Source: Ambrosia x helenae
Taxonomy: Eukaryota > Streptophyta > Magnoliopsida > Asterales > Asteraceae
Direction of reading: 5' to 3'
NCBI GenBank assembly: GCA_030844895.1
Contig: CM061234.1
Span: 15,559,573-15,623,572 of the forward strand
Length of the DNA: 64,000 bases
Numbering within the stretch: the first letter of the stretch is position 1; each line of letters begins with the position of its first letter. The position numbers and the translations under genes are program-made. A model generated the notes under the pieces. That model saw only the letters and a program-made list of their open reading frames with translations, searched no databases and was not told where the DNA came from. This document shows, one piece after another, positions 1 through 12,900 of the stretch.

Positions 1-1
1 A

Positions 2-190
2 CTGAAATCATATATACAAACCTTCGGAATTGAAGGTCAACTTGACCAAGATTACGAAGGTTGTCAGCTTGTCCCGGACTCGCCATTGCACCGAAAGCAG
101 TACCGCTTAGATCAAAATGGAAAGGAACGTTATTACACGCACCCGGAACTCGTCGGTATGGTCACAGTAATTGGATTGCCTGTGCAATAA
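2..190 (+). CDS. 3'-terminal exon of an unidentified protein (partial)
   Basis: An open frame enters from the left edge and runs 62 codons to a TAA at 188-190. It has a coding look: balanced polar and hydrophobic residues, with the stretch SPLHRKQYRLDQNGKERYY and the C-terminus GMVTVIGLPVQ. I do not recognise the family. No acceptor site is needed, because the frame is open from base 2. The overlapping frames at 61-294 (+) and 133-321 (-) are less protein-like and I treat them as shadows. The gene body would lie upstream of the window. It could also be a retroelement or captured-gene fragment. Confidence 0.35.
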   Translation: MKSYIQTFGIEGQLDQDYEGCQLVPDSPLHRKQYRLDQNGKERYYTHPELVGMVTVIGLPVQ

Positions 191-571
191 GGCTTCCGGC
201 TACATTTGACCTGACAAGCAGAATAAATATTTTGATACAGTCGACTTATATACCCTTTAAACATACTCTTAAATCTGCAAGAATTTCCAATTGAGAACGG
301 GATACCATTTTGTAATAACAATATATTTATAAAATCATGACTATATACTTATATTATTAAATAGAGTCGATGAATATTATCTTTTGGTTTATTTAAAATA
401 TATTTCTTCACCTGATAGCATTCTCCACATCCTTTTCCTCCCAAAAACAGATTTGCATTTCCAGCTGCTATCATGGCTGAGAATGGTGGTAACTTTACAT
501 CATCAGCCCATCCACAGGCTCCTCCTGTGCATATGTAAAATAATAATAAATAATAAAGAACAATACTGATA

Positions 572-589
572 GTAATAATAATAATAATA

Positions 590-634
<45 letters not shown>

Positions 635-642
635 TAATAATA
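572..642. repeat. (TAA)n microsatellite
   Basis: About 70 bases of nearly uninterrupted TAA/ATA trinucleotide repeat. The rest of 191-744 is AT-rich and shows no gene; the open frames across the repeat are poly-Ile/Leu artefacts. Confidence 0.9.
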
Positions 643-744
643 TTAATGCATGAGATGTGAGTATGTATACCACTTCCAGCACCATTGGGATCTCCATACC
701 ATGTTCCTAGAGCATATGTAAACCCACCTCCATTAGTAAAGATT

Positions 745-1071
745 TTAGGGCTAGAACACAGCAATGATTTGCAAAAAGAAGAGAAATTAAGCACACAGAA
801 ATAAAAAGAGATAAAAGTGTTTTGAGGTTGAATGCCATTTTTTGTTTTGAATTTAGGGTGCCATTCTTCTGGAATTTATATTGGTGATTAGAATGGTGTA
901 ATTAATATTTGCATTTACCATTAGTCGCAATTATAGCTAGTGAAATATTCTCGTTGATATATATTCCTTTTTATCTTATGACATAAAATGGCAAGGACAA
1001 TCACTACCAAAAATTCTATATTTTATATGTATTTAATATAATTTTGTATAAAACTTATTTTGATATTGATA
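745..1071 (+). repeat. Direct repeat, copy 1 (partner at 5188-5518)
   Basis: This stretch is repeated in the same orientation 4.4 kb downstream with about 90% identity by eye. Both copies begin near GGGCTAGAACAC and run through TTTACCATTAGTCGCAATTAT to CTTATTTTGATATTGATA. Copy 2 stops exactly at the N gap, so its true length is unknown. It may be the LTR pair of an old retroelement or a local duplication. Confidence 0.8.
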
Positions 1072-2450
1072 AAAATGCATGGAATTTTATTATAGATGTT
1101 GAAAAATATCCAGACATATCGGTGCAAATTAACAAAAATAGTAGCCAATATAATTAAAGATTGGCACATATAGTGCAAATTATATATGATCGCTAAATGT
1201 GATAAAACATACCATTTTTCGGCCCAACAAATACATAAATACTATGATTAATTGAATGTGCGTCAATTTCTTTACTAAATATACGTTCCAATTTCTTTGG
1301 TTTTGATACAAAAAGATGAAAAGGTTTCTAACAACATTTTCCCTATATGTTTTATCCCGAATATATATAAATCACAAACTACAAAATATTATCTAATATT
1401 TCTGTAGGTGTGACACATGGTTATAATAAATAATATTTATAAAAAGGTTGAATATATAGTAATTGAGATTACGTAAATAATTGAAATTTTTAATATATAA
1501 TATAATTCCTAAAAAAACAAAAAAAAATCACAAATCCCTACATATATTTTTATATACAACATTGGTTGTCTTATTTATTAACATTGTTATATCTATCTAA
1601 TATTAATAATCTAGCACCAACTCTGTTTTTTACTCTTGATAAAGTGAGCCACAATTGGCCATAAGCGAAAACTCGGTATCAAATACAAAGCAACTCTTGA
1701 TAGCGATTGTCTTTGTCTTTTGTTTAACGTCATCGTGAGTCATAGAGATAGTGAATTTTTTTTATTGCAATTGGAACATAATTTTTCTTATTTAAGTTAA
1801 CAAAAAATAAGACATTCAAATAAAAAAAATGATAGTTTTCGAAAGTGATAATAAAATTCGAAAATGAAATAAACATAAACAATTGTTCAAAAATTATAAC
1901 ATAACTAAGAAATACGTCAAATCCAAAAACATTTTATTGTTGTGTCAGTGATCAACAAAGAAGTAAATTGATACAAACTAACCTCCTACAAAACATATAG
2001 AATCCTAAAAAATCTCGTATCTTAAAGTTGAGAGAGATAACAAAAATCTAAAGTTAATTGGAAATATCTTAAACATTTAAAAAATATTAAATCACAAATG
2101 TAAAAAGTTTTAAAATTGTGAAATTAAAAAAAAAAAAAAATTTATTTCACGAGAATGTTAAAAAGGAATCAAGCTAATTAAGTATCCAACTACATACAAA
2201 ATTAAACTCATATTTTTAAATTGTTATCTCAAAGTTTTCTGATTTATTTTGTAGTTAAAAAAATGTATTTATCAAAAATTATTTAGTTTTGAACCGACAT
2301 ATTTTGATTAGATGAACCGATAGAGGTAATTTAAACTATTTAAATTTGGTTTGACATTAAAGTTTGAAAATTTAATTATGTAATTTTATAGTAGAATAAA
2401 TATTTTTTAAGTTTTAGCAATTATAAATAGTTTTGTTATGAGTGAAGTTT
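1072..2450. other. AT-rich stretch with no supported feature
   Basis: Very AT-rich, many short homopolymers, no open frame of coding character and no clear repeat boundary. It lies between the two direct-repeat copies and could be decayed transposon interior. Confidence 0.5.
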
Positions 2451-2599
2451 TAGACATAGCATTATGAGGATGTTACATGATTAGCATTCTGAAGATGTTA
2501 CGTGATTAATATCCTGAGGATATGCTGACTCAGGATATTGAACACTAACGTTTTTTGCTCTCTTGCTTTGACTAAGTCTTGTAGGTCTTCCCTAACGGC

Positions 2600-4507
2600 T
2601 CTATTGACCTACTCTAACTTAAAAGAGGAGAAAATGGAGGAAGAAAACTGATGCGTTTGGTTTTAGAAAATTAAAAAAGATGTCATTTTCCCCGGTGCCA
2701 AAAACTTGATGTTTAATTCTGAACCTTGCTTTTGGGGGTACGACTGATTTTTACTAAACCGCTTTTACCAAGTTTTAAATTTATAAAGTAAAACAATAAT
2801 TACTAAAAAACTAAAACCAACACATAGGCAGAGAACCTGACGTGCATAGTATAGCCCCTAGGGTAAGTATTGAGTATCGTATTTCAGAGTTCACACTTTT
2901 CCCCTACTCAACCTTTTATCAATTAACTGATCGGATTTAAAAAAAAAAGGATGGGTTCTTTAAAAGAAAATAGTTTGAAAAAGGTTTTGATTTATAAAAT
3001 AAAAGATAAAATCGTTAGAGTAGATAAATATGCACATCTCGGGGTCCTCCGTATAAGTAGTTAAATTTATTGTTAAGATTAATAATTTAAAATAATCAAA
3101 TGTGCAGAAAATGAGAGTGGTCTTGAAGATGTTGACTCTTTTACAGAGAAGCAGGGCCACTACTGAGTAGAATGCACAACCTCTCGATGTGTGTCCGCAC
3201 GAAGGTACTCCGCCAGGTCCTCGCATATAGCGGGCTCCTCAAACCGCGGCCAAGTCTCTGGTCCTCGAACTTATCCTCATCATTGAAATGGAGGCTTAAC
3301 TTCCAACTGGAACATCGTACACCTCCCTTAGCTCTTGCGTTCCGTACCGAAGGGTATCTCCTTAGGGTCAATCGCGGAACCTCGTATAGGTTAACGGTCC
3401 ATGAAGACCGAAGGATCTCTCTTACGGCTGTCTGAAGTGACTCGTAACCCCATTGGCTAACGACGTTGTACTAACGAGAACTAGAAATAGAATCTTTAAT
3501 TTATTTATCTTTTAGGTGACACTTTATTAATTAGTGATCAATTAAATACAAAGTTGGTTTAAAATTTGTGATGACTTAATTACCCAACCCATAACCTCCC
3601 GAACTAGATGAAATCCTTGATAAAGGCAGCACATAATCCTAAAGGCGTGCAATCCGAAGATCACTAGTGCGCCCGTAGGGAAACCAACCTTTTACCAAGA
3701 GTATCATTCATCATCTGGTAAGTACCAGAAATGTGTCACTCATATCTGGCCCACTTCAAAACCATTGCTTAGAATCTGGTTTGGATATCAGAAGCCCGAA
3801 GGATCTGTCTCACTACCGGTTTCCTCGCCTTGGATCTAGCTCGGGGTCACCAAAAGCTGATTATACCTCTAGTCGATTATTAAGTTATAGTAATTTAAGT
3901 TATTAAGTTAATCATCATTCAAATCAGTCACAAAGATAAACAAAGCTTAGAAGAAAAAACAACACACAAGTAACTAAAAATAAAAACTACTACTAATAAT
4001 AATAAAAAGTCTACAAATCGAAGCAGGTTCGTGAATAATGAAAAAGATACAACCATAGAAAATAATCAACACAAGAACATGGCTACTCATAGACAAGCTC
4101 TCCATCTACAAGTGATATGTAGCTCTCATGATCCTCACGACCCTCGATGTTTATTGCATACTACTCTACGATCTCATTCTTGACCGAATTATCCAAGGTA
4201 GGACGAGGCCTAACCTGGTGGGGGTGTTAGGAGGGCCCTAAGGCCTCCCAAGGGACCCCAAGATCTCTGCAAGACTCATGGAAGTTGACCCAAGAAGTGC
4301 TTAAGTCAAGGTGTGAAGAGATGATCAAATGGTTGGGGTTAGCTTGCTATTTATAGAGCTCCAGGGGCAGCACGGGCGTGCATTAGAGTGTCAAGGGCGT
4401 GCTTGCTGTCTCACGTACGTTCTGTTGCTGCATGGCAGATGTTGTCTGTACTTATTGTCTCTGGCATGGGCATGCCTTCTTTTGTGGCACGGGCGTGCAT
4501 GCCCTGT
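2600..4507. other. Repeat-like, higher-GC stretch with no identified gene
   Basis: Contains two blocks of higher GC (about 3150-3480 and 3590-3860) within AT-rich sequence. Open frames at 3141-3435 exist on both strands but resemble no family I know. The texture is that of decayed LTR-retroelement sequence. A GC-rich block at about 4370-4510 repeats words such as GGGCGTGC several times. Confidence 0.4.
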
Positions 4508-4800
4508 TGGAACACCCCAACCGATGGCGGAAACATCGAGGTGTCACGTGGTGATGATTGTTCGGTTAGCTCATGGCAATACATATATTAAATAATAATT
4601 ATTTTATTACATTACATATATTTAAACCAAAATACATCCAATTGTCACAAACTGAGATTTTACAGGCAACGATAAGAAAAAACTTCAAATAATTCTCCTC
4701 TTGGAATAGCAATATACTTCAAGCACCATCGTTCCCTAAAACTGTTTAGTTTTGGAAAATATAGGGGTCAACTAAAAGTTGGTGAGAATACAAAGACCTA
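4508..4800 (-). mobile_element. Diverged LTR fragment related to the 16359 element
   Basis: The block around 4512-4550 (CACCCCAACCGATGGCGGAAACATCG, given here as the pieces CACCCCAACC and GATGGCGGAAAC) matches the outer end of the LTRs at 16359, 26876 and 50670 in layout and sequence. The next 250 bases follow the same order as those LTRs, including a TTGGTGAG word near 4780. No second end or target duplication is visible, so it is a fragment. Confidence 0.45.
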
Positions 4801-5187
4801 GTCTAGCAATGAGTTTGTAGGTCTGATCCTTATTTTTTATTTTTGAATTCTTGTTGTGTCTTTATATATATATATATACACACACACACATTATTCTTAT
4901 AATATTCATAGAAAATTCATTTTTCCTTCAAAAATTATGAAAATTTAGGTGTAGTATCTTGACATTTCATAGAAAATTATCACATTTTTAGTTGCTGAAT
5001 AAAAAAATATTTTTGCATTTTTTTAATTTTAATTTGTTTTAATCATATTTTAATTAATTAAAAATTAATTTAATTGATTTTAATCTCAAAAAATTTTTAA
5101 GGAAATTATTTCTAAGCATGATGAACTGAAATAAAAATTAAATTCTCAGAAAACAATCATTTTTATTGGTTTTTCTATTTTTAAAGA

Positions 5188-5518
5188 ATTCAGGGCTAGA
5201 ACACCGGCAATGATTTGCGAAAAGAATAGAAATTCAGCACACAGAAATAAAAAGGGATAAAAATGTATTGAGGTTGAATACCATTTTCGTTTTGAATTTA
5301 GGGTGGATTTTTCTGGAAATTTATATTGGTGACTAGAATGGTGTGATTAATATTTGCATTTACCATTAGTCGCAATTATGGCTCGTGAAATATTCTCGTT
5401 GATATATATTTCTTTTTATCATATGACATAAAATGGCAAGGACAATCCACTACCAAAATTTTTATATTTTATATGTAATTAATTTAATTTTTGTATAAGA
5501 CTTATTTTGATATTGATA
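5188..5518 (+). repeat. Direct repeat, copy 2, truncated by the N gap
   Basis: Second copy of 745-1071 in the same orientation. The match is still good at its last base before the gap, so the copy is cut by the assembly break rather than by a natural end. Confidence 0.8.
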
Positions 5519-5618
5519 NNNNNNNNNNNNNNNNNNNNNNNNNNNNNNNNNNNNNNNNNNNNNNNNNNNNNNNNNNNNNNNNNNNNNNNNNNNNNNNNNN
5601 NNNNNNNNNNNNNNNNNN
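5519..5618. other. Assembly gap (100 N)
   Basis: Exactly 100 N, the conventional placeholder for a gap of unknown size. The sequence on either side should not be assumed contiguous. Confidence 0.99.
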
Positions 5619-6310
5619 AATAGTCAACAACAGTTAGAGAACATCCTGAGGATGCCAGATTTCTCATATTTCTTGTTATTTACTTGTACGATAAAAAGGA
5701 GGCAATGTTGATCGAGTAGAAACACTTCTTCCACTGCACTCACACACTCTATTAGCTCCTCTCTGCTATTTCATCATACAAAAACACCCACAATCACTTT
5801 GTAATACTTAGCTTCGATCAACACTTGCTCTCAAGTTGTATTTACTCTTTTTTATCAATAAAATAATAACAAGGCAGGGTTCTATTGACCACTCCCGAGG
5901 TTTTCTGCCGACAATCTAGATTGATCAAGGGTTTTCCTCGTACATCGTGTGTCCTTTATTACTTTGATTCGTTCATACTTAACTTTTTCATTCTGTTGCG
6001 CATCCTGAGGATCTCACTATTTAATTCCCAGTTCTTTTAAGTGACATCCCAAACATAGTTGTTACTTTTTAATTAGTAACCTATCCTGAGGATACAACTG
6101 TCATAATTACTGTCTTTACCTTGCTATTTCGAGCATAGTTGTTATATTTTTGTCTTTATATTCTAAACGATTACATTCTCAGAATACAACTGATTTTACA
6201 CAAAACAAACAATCTTAGCACACTACCTCACATTTCTGATTTGGAATACACAAAGTTAATTTTTGTTTGTTAATTTTTGACCAAAACATTTAGCACCCAT
6301 CGTGGGACAA
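5619..6310 (+). mobile_element. LTR 3' part with start of internal region
   Basis: The stretch reads like the R-U5 part of a plant LTR: CT-rich leader, TTTTTTATCAATAAAA near 5848, then a T-rich tail. It is followed at 6292-6308 by AGCACCCATCGTGGGAC, which resembles the GGCGCCCACCGTGGGGC block that starts the internal domain of many plant Ty3 elements. The left end is lost in the N gap. Four ATCCTGAGGAT palindromes occur here and at 2511. Confidence 0.5.
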
Positions 6311-6455
6311 GTGGTGCTATTTTAACAATCCGGCTAATTCAACAGCCAAATCAATGGTCTGAGGCATTGCAGCCTCACCGTATCCCTGATTTCGCTAACA
6401 AGTCCCCATATGTAACGCCTGATTAGATACGATTCCGGGTTTGCTAAATGAGGAA

Positions 6456-7121
6456 CTAATCTTGAATACTCGAAAAATTTGACATATATTCTCTATGATT
6501 CGCACCGACCATTCGGTGGTTCAAAAACTTTTCTTCTATTTCTTCCTTCTCAATCATGGGACAAAATTTATGGGTTACTAACTCACAAAAATTTTCCCAC
6601 TTCATTGCATAAACTTTCTTTCTTCCTTTTGCTTGAACTACAGTATTCCACCATTCTAAAGCTTCATCCTTAAAGGATTTAGCAGCATACATCACCATGT
6701 CTTCATCTGCACACTTGCTGATGGCGAGCACTGCTTCCATCTTTTCTAACCAGCGTAAAGCTGCTACAGCACCTTCACGTCCTACAAAGTCTGTTGGTTT
6801 GCATGCTTTAAATGCCCGATAAGTACACCCTTCATGTTTTATTTTCTATTTTCTAGTTCATCTCTGTCAGAATTACTATCACCATTAGAACTTTGGTAAT
6901 CTTCTGTTTTTCTTTTTAAAGTGGTTTCATGACTTGGAGATTCTTTTTGTTTTATAGCTGCTAGTAGCGTAGGTATAGCCTCAGCTATCCCCTGTGTAAT
7001 CATTTATAGTATTTCTTCTTTTTTGGAGGGCATATTCATGATTGTTGTTTAGTTCAGTTGTTTTATCCTTTCTCTCGCTTGTATTTTGGGAGGGATTATC
7101 AACATTCATAGGTTTAGACAT
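6456..7121 (-). pseudogene. Retrotransposon gag remnant
   Basis: On the minus strand, 6456-6740 reads as the core of a plant Ty3-type retrotransposon gag protein, with ALEWWNTVV, WENFCELVTHKFCP and EEKFLNHRMVG at the expected spacing. In frame upstream lies a GCTYRAFKACKPTDF-like segment, and a plausible ATG is at 7121. The frame is broken by a stop between 6741 and 7121. No zinc knuckle or pol follows toward lower coordinates. The orientation is opposite to the LTR fragment at 5619-6310, so the two pieces come from different elements or from a rearranged one. Family assignment is secure; function is not expected. Confidence 0.75.
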
Positions 7122-7991
7122 CCTGTAAAGGAATAAACTTGAACTGAATTACAAGTCTAAGAATTTATTGCCAAAATCGCAATATCACTAATTGCATTAT
7201 ACTCTTCTTAATACAACATTTCTACTATTATACAAGAGCATATATTGCTATGATATCCATATATGTATATATATATATATAATACACTATTAAACATTAT
7301 GTTATATTTGTATATTATAACTAAGATCGGAAGAGAGCCTCTCCAAGACTCTTGAGCTTCTTGTGGATCATTTGCCAGTGCTTGTATGTCAACACTTGAT
7401 CCAACAAATGTTTGACCACTTCTTATCAGATGATAGTAACCATGAGGATGCCTGTTCACTTTTGGTTTTGTAGCCCTTTTTTGCTCTTCATGCACATGTA
7501 GCAATCTATGGCATGGTGGTTGTCGATAGCATCTTGGATACTTGTTTGATGGTAGAGCATCTTTACTTGAACAACTTTGGAAGCAGAGTTTTCATTCAGT
7601 TTTTGGTAACAAATGTTTGAACATATGTAAACCTAATTACTACTCGCTATCGTGCGTATTTATGGTAGGCAAAAATCAAAAGGTAGAAAATCGGATAGAG
7701 TATTGAGCCAAGCGAGGAACCGAACACTCTTAAACCGTTGTTTCCTTCGGAGATATCTTATCAAAAGGGAAAAAGCACGATCACACGTGTCAAAGCATTC
7801 GAGTCTAAAACTTTTAATGGCTTGGACTATGTTTTTATATGTAATAAACGTCAGTCTGCCTGAGTTGTCAGTAACCAATGTCTAATACTGCATGTTTGGG
7901 TTATCAATTAACCCCGGCCTTGTGAGATTTATGTCTTGTTCATGTTTAAAAAAATATTTTACGTGATAAATTTGGGGCATAAATGCTGATT
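7122..7991. other. Intergenic; possible minus-strand exon not identified
   Basis: Between about 7325 and 7504 the minus strand has a protein-like frame containing KPKVNRHPHGYYHLIRSG, but I cannot assign a family. A short TA microsatellite lies at about 7265-7280. The rest shows nothing I can support. Confidence 0.3.
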
Positions 7992-8217
7992 TGGGCCAAT
8001 GATCTCCAGCTCAGCTGGTTCGAGGTAGGGTGGGTTTTCCTTAGGGGTTCCCATCCTGGGGGAAGGTCACAGGTTCGATTCATGCACACCCAAAAAAATT
8101 CCCCGTGACGGTTTGAGCTTAGGCAAGGAGGACACCGGTGCGTGGTAGGGATTCGAACTTGAGACCAATAGGTTAGGGTTGTATAAGGATTTCCATTGAT
8201 CTAAACCTTTCAAAAAA
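7992..8217 (+). mobile_element. tRNA-derived SINE with target duplication
   Basis: A complete-looking SINE. An A-box-like AGCTCAGCTGG lies at 8009-8019, and a B-box GGTTCGATTC at 8072-8081, the internal RNA polymerase III promoter of tRNA-type SINEs. The body ends in a poly-A tail just before 8221. AAATGCTGATT occurs directly before the element (7981-7991) and directly after the tail (8218-8229), as expected for an 11-base target-site duplication. Confidence 0.8.
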
Positions 8218-8442
8218 AAAATGCTGATTAGTTGAGATAGTCGGTAATTAATGAAATAGGGTCTTACATCTCAAACCAAAAAATTATCCGAAAAAAACCG
8301 AAAACCAAATAACTAATTCCGTATGTCAGACCAAAAAACAATCTGAAAATACAGAAAACCTAATTTGATTTCAACAAAAAACCAAATAACTAATTCGGTC
8401 CGGTTTTTAAACAGTTTCACTTTAATTTTCAATTTTACATGT

Positions 8443-8443
8443 G

Positions 8444-8471
<28 letters not shown>
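8443..8471. repeat. Poly-A tract
   Basis: About 29 consecutive A, roughly 90 bases upstream of the IBA57.2-like start codon. It is possibly the tail of a retroposed fragment; the preceding 8240-8410 has repeated AACCAAATAACTAATTC words. Confidence 0.85.
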
Positions 8472-8474
<3 letters not shown>

Positions 8475-8559
8475 TCTCAAAAGGGTGGTATAAAAAGCAA
8501 ATATTTTACTCAACTGAAAGGAAGAGGAACACACAACACAAAGCCAACAGACACAGAAA

Positions 8560-9938
8560 ATGGTACTACTTCCATTATCCTCTTGTAGCCACACGACTTC
8601 CACTCTCTGTAACCGGAGCGTCACCTACACGCGCCGTCCTATCTCTCCGTTATTCCCTCATTTACCGTCGTTAAACTCTCTTTCTTCCACAAAATAATTC
8701 CGTTGCATCTTTGCCCATAACACACAATCATCATTCACATATTCTTCAAATCTCTCACGCGCCTCCGCTATACCTTTCGATCTCTCACCGCCTCCAATTG
8801 ACCACGACCTTTATGTAAGTGCCCACTACACGGTTTCGGTCCAACCCGCAAACCCGTTTAGCTAAACTCGTCGGGTTCTTTTTATTTTATTTTGTTTCTC
8901 TTAAATTAAATTGGTTGGGTATTATACGAAAAAGTGTAAAATTTGAAAGGAAGAATAAAATATTTTAAGAATTAAAATGTAATTGTTTTATATCGGTTCG
9001 GTTTATTACGGTACCGTTTGCACACCAACTGAAAGAAAAAAAATATACTCAATTTGATAGTTGTTTTTGTACAAATGTAAACTTAGAGTATTAAGACCAC
9101 ACGGTATGGGGAGCGGCGGCTGCAAAAAAACAAGCCGCGTCAGGGAGCGGGAGCGGGTCAATGTTGGACGGTTTGGTCGCTGAATTGGCATCCTTCAAAA
9201 ATACTTTTAGTGAAAGTCAAGCGAGAAGAAGAAATTGAAGGAACGGGAAGTCGAAGAAAAGCTTCGTTTGAAGCAAAAGAGGGTGGAGGAAAGCATTCGC
9301 CAAAAGAACGAGGATAGGCAAATAGAAGAATGGCGAATAATGACGGCAAACATCAACGACTACCCCGAAGAAGACCGTCCCGTTTTGTTGAAGATGAAGG
9401 AGAGCATCGCAAAAAAAATATAATCAGTAGTTTAGTTTTTTTTTTTTATTTAAGTGTTTGTTTTTATTTGAAAATTGTACTTTTTTTTATTTAGGTGTAT
9501 TTTTTTTTTAATTTAAGTGTTTGTTTTTATTTAAATACATCTTCACATTTTATATTAATATGATAATATTATTTAATTAAAAAAAAAGAAAAAAAAAATG
9601 AAATAGCATTAATGGATGTTGGGGCCTCCTCCACACCCCTAGGAGCATCATCCTAAGGATGCTCCTACCCCACGCTGACGTGGCAGGTGAGGTGGAGGCA
9701 AGGCATGGATGATGGGCCTCTACCACACCTAATGGTCTAATATGCCAATAAAACATAAAGTAAAAAAATAGTTAAGGTACTTAAATGAGTTGTGTTTGTG
9801 TCAACCGTGAATATTTGTGTTGTGTTCGGTTCATATGTGCCACCCGGTGAACAAGACCTGTTTAGCACCACTAGGATATATTGTATTTTCATATGGTGTT
9901 GTTAGGTGTTAGATGTAGGAATAATAATAATAATAATA

Positions 9939-9972
<34 letters not shown>

Positions 9973-12900
9973 CATAGTTGTCAAAGCGCTTAAGCGTACT
10001 CAAGGCGCATAGGCCGAGCCCGGAGCCTAGGCGCCAGGCCATAAAAAACGACGGCTTTTTATAATTAAGCGCATAGTATAAAATACATTTTTAGGGATTC
10101 TAGAGATGTTTAGGCTTTGTTTAGGGCTACTTTAGGATGTTTTAGGGTTGTTTAGGACTTGTTCATGACTCATTTAGGATGTTTTAGAGGTTTATGCAAC
10201 TTTTAGCCTGAATTTGGCCGGAAATCAGCCCTGATAGTGCGCCTCAGTGCCTAGGCGCGCGCCTCACAGGGCGCAGCGCACTTGGTGCGCCTCGAGCCTA
10301 GGCGCGCTTTTGACAACTATGATAATAATCAGAAGTTAGTTTTTTTTATAGTTCATGTTATGTAACTGGTAAATGACCTGCTGATTGTATCATAGTATGT
10401 GTTCTTCATGTTGATGTGTGAAGTACTGAAGCTGTGTAAAAAATAATATAACCAGGACTTGCTGCAACAGTAAGTTGATTATGGTTCTCGAGGCGATAAA
10501 TACACAGTTGGCCTCACATGAGACAGAGCTATTATGTGAGACTGATTACGGTTCTAGGGGGAGAAAGTAGTTAAGTATTAGACGAATAAAAAAACCGGGC
10601 TGAACCGGCGTAAACTAGTTTCAAACCGGTCTGAACCATTCAAAAATGTCCTGGACCGGACTTAAGCAGGCTGCACTCTCCGACTTGATATAATGCATGA
10701 TATCCGTTTCTACTTGTTGGTTTGAACAAAAAAGTGTTTTGGGTTCGCCTGTTGAAGTATGTACTATGTTTCTGTAACCTTAAACTAACAGAAGCTGAAT
10801 TTGTGAGTCCTTGATGTAGGATGACATGGTTGTTGCCGGGCAAAGGTATCCGAAGATTGGGTTATAGAAACTTTCAACAATGATGAGGAGGCACTAGATG
10901 CGGTTGACAATGGCATCGTGGTGGGTACTAAAAGGTGCTTTATGCTTTTCATTTTAATCCTTCTGTGCCTTGTTGGAACCTCCATCTGCTTATAGATGAA
11001 AACACACTGGAGTTTTGTGCTATAAATCATTCATTTTATATGTCACTATAATGCATGACTTTGAAACCGTAGTTCGGGAAAGAATTAAGATTTTCCCCCT
11101 TGCTGTATTGTATAATTTTGAAACTCACATATTTCATGCATTGCAATGCTATAACTCACTATCTATGAAACCACTCTTCTTGGGTTTTAACGCGAGGCGC
11201 AGCCTAGGGCGCCTCAGGGCTTTGCGCCTACCCATTTTCCCAAAGGCGCAGAAAAAGCGCATTTTTTGACATTTTTTTCAGTCGCTTTTGGCCCTGAGGC
11301 GCGCGCCTCTCGTACACCAAGTGTTTTTATGCATAAAAATGTTGTACCTTGGTGTTTTTGGCTTGTACATATAGGTAAAATCTTATAAAAACCTTATTTA
11401 TAGCTATAAACCAATGGGATTTATAAAAAAAAATTATATAATTAGTGCGCGCTTCGGTACAAAAAATCCCACGCTTTTTGCGCTTTGCGGTTCACGCGAT
11501 GTGCTTTAGACCTCGTCGCTTTTGTGCGCTAGCGCCTTTTAAAACCAAGCACTCTTTCTAATTATGTTCAAATTTCTCCATTTCTTGTTTGTCATTGTAC
11601 ATCACCTTTTTCCTTTTATCGTTATCTTCCACCAGAGTGCTGCAATGTTTTAGTTGAGTATCGTATGGTTACAAATAACTTTTCTAAGCGTAATTTTGAT
11701 TTTTTTCTATAATGCAGGTTGTTGATCTTTCCCATTATGGCAGGATAAGAGGTAAACCATCTGATTTCCAGTTCTTCAAATCGAAGCGTAACATTGTCTT
11801 GGTCACGTATTCACTCATTTCTCTTAACGAGATGCACTTGACCTAGATAAATCTAATAAAAATGCAAGGTATCACATAAATGAAAGAAATAAATTAAAGA
11901 CCTTCAAAAGGAATAAAAAGCTGTGGCTTTGTTATTTCCATAGGTCTTTCGAGTTATTTCTCAAAGCATTTCGCACTCCGGATCTGTATTAATGTATTAC
12001 AAGTTGTGCTTATTATATTCTACCATCCATTCTCATCTACTCCGACACGAATGTATATCGTATTAATTTGGTTACTTTTCTCCCTTTTTGTTTTTTTTAA
12101 TTGTTTTAAAGTCAGTGGAGAAGATCGTATTCCATTTCTTCACAACCAAAGTACTGCAAACTTTGAAGCACTTTCTGAAGGAGGGGTAAGTCTTTGTTGT
12201 TTTTATAGTCTTTTTGTTGTTCTGTCTAACCATTATTTGTGATTGGGTGACTTTGGTTGCGTTTATCCCAAACGGATCTAATAAAAAAATTCACAAAGGG
12301 GAACCCTTCAAATGGTTAAAAGTCGCCTTAAAATATATTTATAACGCATGAGTTCTTATAAATTGTGTATATCGTATAGCTACATTGGTTTTTAACATGA
12401 TTTAAGCATTCGTTATTTTAACCGTCGAAATCGAAATAGACGGTGTTTTGGTCAGGACTGAACATAACTCATTTGAAACCAAACATTTTTTTTTGGGTGT
12501 GTTGATAGTCATAGAAGAGTGATATTTTAAAACTGAATTTTGTAGGGATGTGACACCGTCTTTGTAACTCCAACTGCTCGAACAATTGATATTGCACAAG
12601 CATTGATCATGGTAATCGTCTTCCTGAGTATGTTATATGAGTCGCTTTAAAAGATCTCAAATCTTACAAACATTTCTCATCTGCAGAAAACAGCAGTTAC
12701 ACTTGTTGTATCACCAGCAACAAGTAAAAGTATCAGTGAAATGCTCAATAAGTATGTTTACACTCCTTTTGTATTTCTTTACTGGATTTCATATATATTT
12801 TAGCTAGTAAATTACAAAATTCATCACCCACTCCTCAGTTATGAGTATTAGATAGTATTATCAGACTAGGTTTTGCATGTTTGTGGTGGCGCGGTGGTAA

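Noticed and set aside
495..794. Minus-strand ORFs with long Ile/Leu/Tyr runs
   Set aside because: Translation of a TAA microsatellite; composition is artefactual.
3141..3435. Overlapping ORFs on both strands, possible small gene
   Set aside because: No family resemblance and no splice or promoter context; the surroundings look like decayed repeat.
4329..4595. Cys/Leu-rich 88-codon ORF
   Set aside because: It arises from repeated GGGCGTGC words and runs into an LTR-end-like block.
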